Assembly (NCBI GenBank): GCA_001767855.1
Contig: MEMF01000002.1
Coordinates: 1 to 37,094, forward strand
Source of the DNA: Alphaproteobacteria bacterium RIFCSPHIGHO2_01_FULL_41_14
Lineage (GTDB): Bacteria; Pseudomonadota; Alphaproteobacteria; UBA7879; UBA5542
Direction of reading: 5' to 3'
Length of the DNA: 37,094 nt
Part shown: positions 36,191 to 37,094 of the stretch, piece after piece
Numbering within the stretch: position 1 is the first letter of the stretch
Layout: the number at the start of each line of letters is the position of its first letter
Translations under genes and position numbers: made by a program
Notes under the pieces: generated by a model
The model's database searches: none
Told to the model about the DNA's origin: nothing
The model's input: the letters and a program-made list of their open reading frames with translations, nothing else

Positions 36191-37094
36191 TTATTTTTTA
36201 CTTAACAATCGGCTTAAAATTTTCGCCGTATAATTTACCATAGGAATCACGCGACCATAGTTCAGACGTTTTGGTCCAATGACCCCCACCGCCCCCATCA
36301 CATTTCCCAGTTTGTTCTCATAAGGGGAGAGCACCAAGGAACATCCAACATGCTGAAAAAACTCGTTTTCAGCACCAATAAAAATTTGAATCCCATCCCC
36401 TTTCATAGAAGCATCCAACAAATTAATCAAGTTTTCCTTCTTTTCCAATAAAGAGAAAATATGTTTAATAGCGTTCAATTCCTCCAAATGTTCCACATTA
36501 TTTAAAAGATTGGATTGGCCGTTTACGATTAAAGAAGCACCCTTTCCAGAACCACTCCAAATAGCGAGCCCTGATTTGACAATTTCCTGACTGATCTCAT
36601 CTAAATCAGCTTGATGAGAAGATAGCTCTTGGACGATACGTGCTTTGGCTTCTTCTAACGTCCGCCCTGCAAGCCGCGCATTTAGGTAGTTAGCTGCCTC
36701 TATTAAGAGGGAAATAGAAAATCCTTGTGGGAGTTGAAAAAGCCTATTTTCCACATCCCCGTCGTGGGTCACCATAATAGCAAGCGCTGTCCCATCATCT
36801 AAGGGCACAAACTCAATATGTCGCAAAATCTTTTCTTCTTGAGGTACTACCACAAACCCAGCATACGTGGAGAGACCAGAAAGAATGGTGGAAACTTCTC
36901 CCAATAATTGGGGAAGAGATAAATTTTTTTCCGAGCACCGCGTTTCAATAAAAGATCGATCGTCAGAAGCAAGCTCGCTGGATTCCAATAACCCATGAAC
37001 AAAAAAACGCAAGCCTTCATCCGTTGGAAGTCTTCCTGCTGACGTGTGAGGGGAATAGAGAAACCCTAGATCTTCAAGCTTCGCCATGATGTTT
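36191..37094 (-). CDS. hrcA: Heat-inducible transcription repressor HrcA (5' end cut by window)
   Basis: HrcA binds CIRCE and represses chaperone genes. It needs GroEL to stay active, so heat relieves it. The visible part begins in the winged-helix domain (NIMAKLEDLGFLYSPHTSAG, then RLPTDEGLRFFV) and continues through the GAF-like ligand domain to the C-terminal GAVGVIGPKRLNYGRVIPMV. The frame stays open through the window edge, and the codons before the ATG at 37087 match the family, so about 45 N-terminal residues lie outside. A CIRCE site is present before dnaK in this window. Confidence 0.97.
   Translation of the reverse strand, partial: NIMAKLEDLGFLYSPHTSAGRLPTDEGLRFFVHGLLESSELASDDRSFIETRCSEKNLSLPQLLGEVSTILSGLSTYAGFVVVPQEEKILRHIEFVPLDDGTALAIMVTHDGDVENRLFQLPQGFSISLLIEAANYLNARLAGRTLEEAKARIVQELSSHQADLDEISQEIVKSGLAIWSGSGKGASLIVNGQSNLLNNVEHLEELNAIKHIFSLLEKKENLINLLDASMKGDGIQIFIGAENEFFQHVGCSLVLSPYENKLGNVMGAVGVIGPKRLNYGRVIPMVNYTAKILSRLLSKK

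Noticed and set aside
1..37094. CRISPR array, rRNA, insertion sequence or prophage genes
   Set aside because: No spaced short repeats, rRNA-like sequence, transposase, integrase or phage structural gene was seen.

Overview
The window reads as a chromosomal segment of an AT-rich alphaproteobacterium. The signs are the split F0/F1 ATP synthase layout with a b' subunit gene, the lptB-hpf neighbourhood, yajC-secD-secF, and HrcA/CIRCE control of dnaK. Loss of rpoN and ptsN from the lptB-hpf region, an MHS-type MFS transporter, a secreted kinase-like protein and a secreted orphan would suit a host-associated lineage such as Holosporales. That placement is inference, not something the sequence proves. 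Genes are tightly packed and no gene-free stretch exceeds about 170 bases.

Layout. 1-8610 (minus strand): a truncated subtilase-like secreted protein, dnaJ, dnaK with an overlapping CIRCE/promoter, trmB, lnt, infC and thrS. The infC gene appears to start at a rare AUA codon. 8709-12038 (plus): tRNA-Ser(GGA), a GyrI-like effector-binding protein overlapping a Nudix hydrolase, a LOG-family phosphoribohydrolase, a terminator, and a 530-aa exported protein with the catalytic residue set of an APH-like kinase. 12119-19773 (plus): a DsbA-like oxidoreductase runs into the F0 genes atpI-B-E-F'-F. A nucleotide-sugar dehydrogenase, lptB and long-form hpf follow, and then the F1 genes atpH and atpA. atpG, atpD and atpC are not here.

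19778-22722 (plus): a 31-codon hydrophobic ORF coupled to a Zn/Mn ABC importer (ATPase, permease, binding protein), then an NTF2-like protein and a terminator. 22851-25706 (plus): yajC-secD-secF. 25758-27412: a small orphan on the minus strand and a divergent MFS transporter. 27417-33445: ftsK (minus), then uvrA and an SDR oxidoreductase (plus). 33437-37094 (minus): a YgjP-like metallopeptidase, a secreted orphan with its own promoter, grpE, and hrcA cut by the window edge. A perfect 34-bp direct repeat brackets the orphan gene.

How the genes fit together: HrcA (right edge) should repress dnaK-dnaJ (left part) through CIRCE, and GrpE is the DnaK exchange factor. Lnt, LptB and the nucleotide-sugar dehydrogenase serve the envelope. 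YajC-SecD-SecF supports export of the several signal-peptide proteins. The most unusual items are the exported kinase-like protein next to a DsbA-like gene, the repeat-bracketed orphan, the small ORF between atpA and the metal importer, the F1 operon broken after atpA, and the AUA start of infC.
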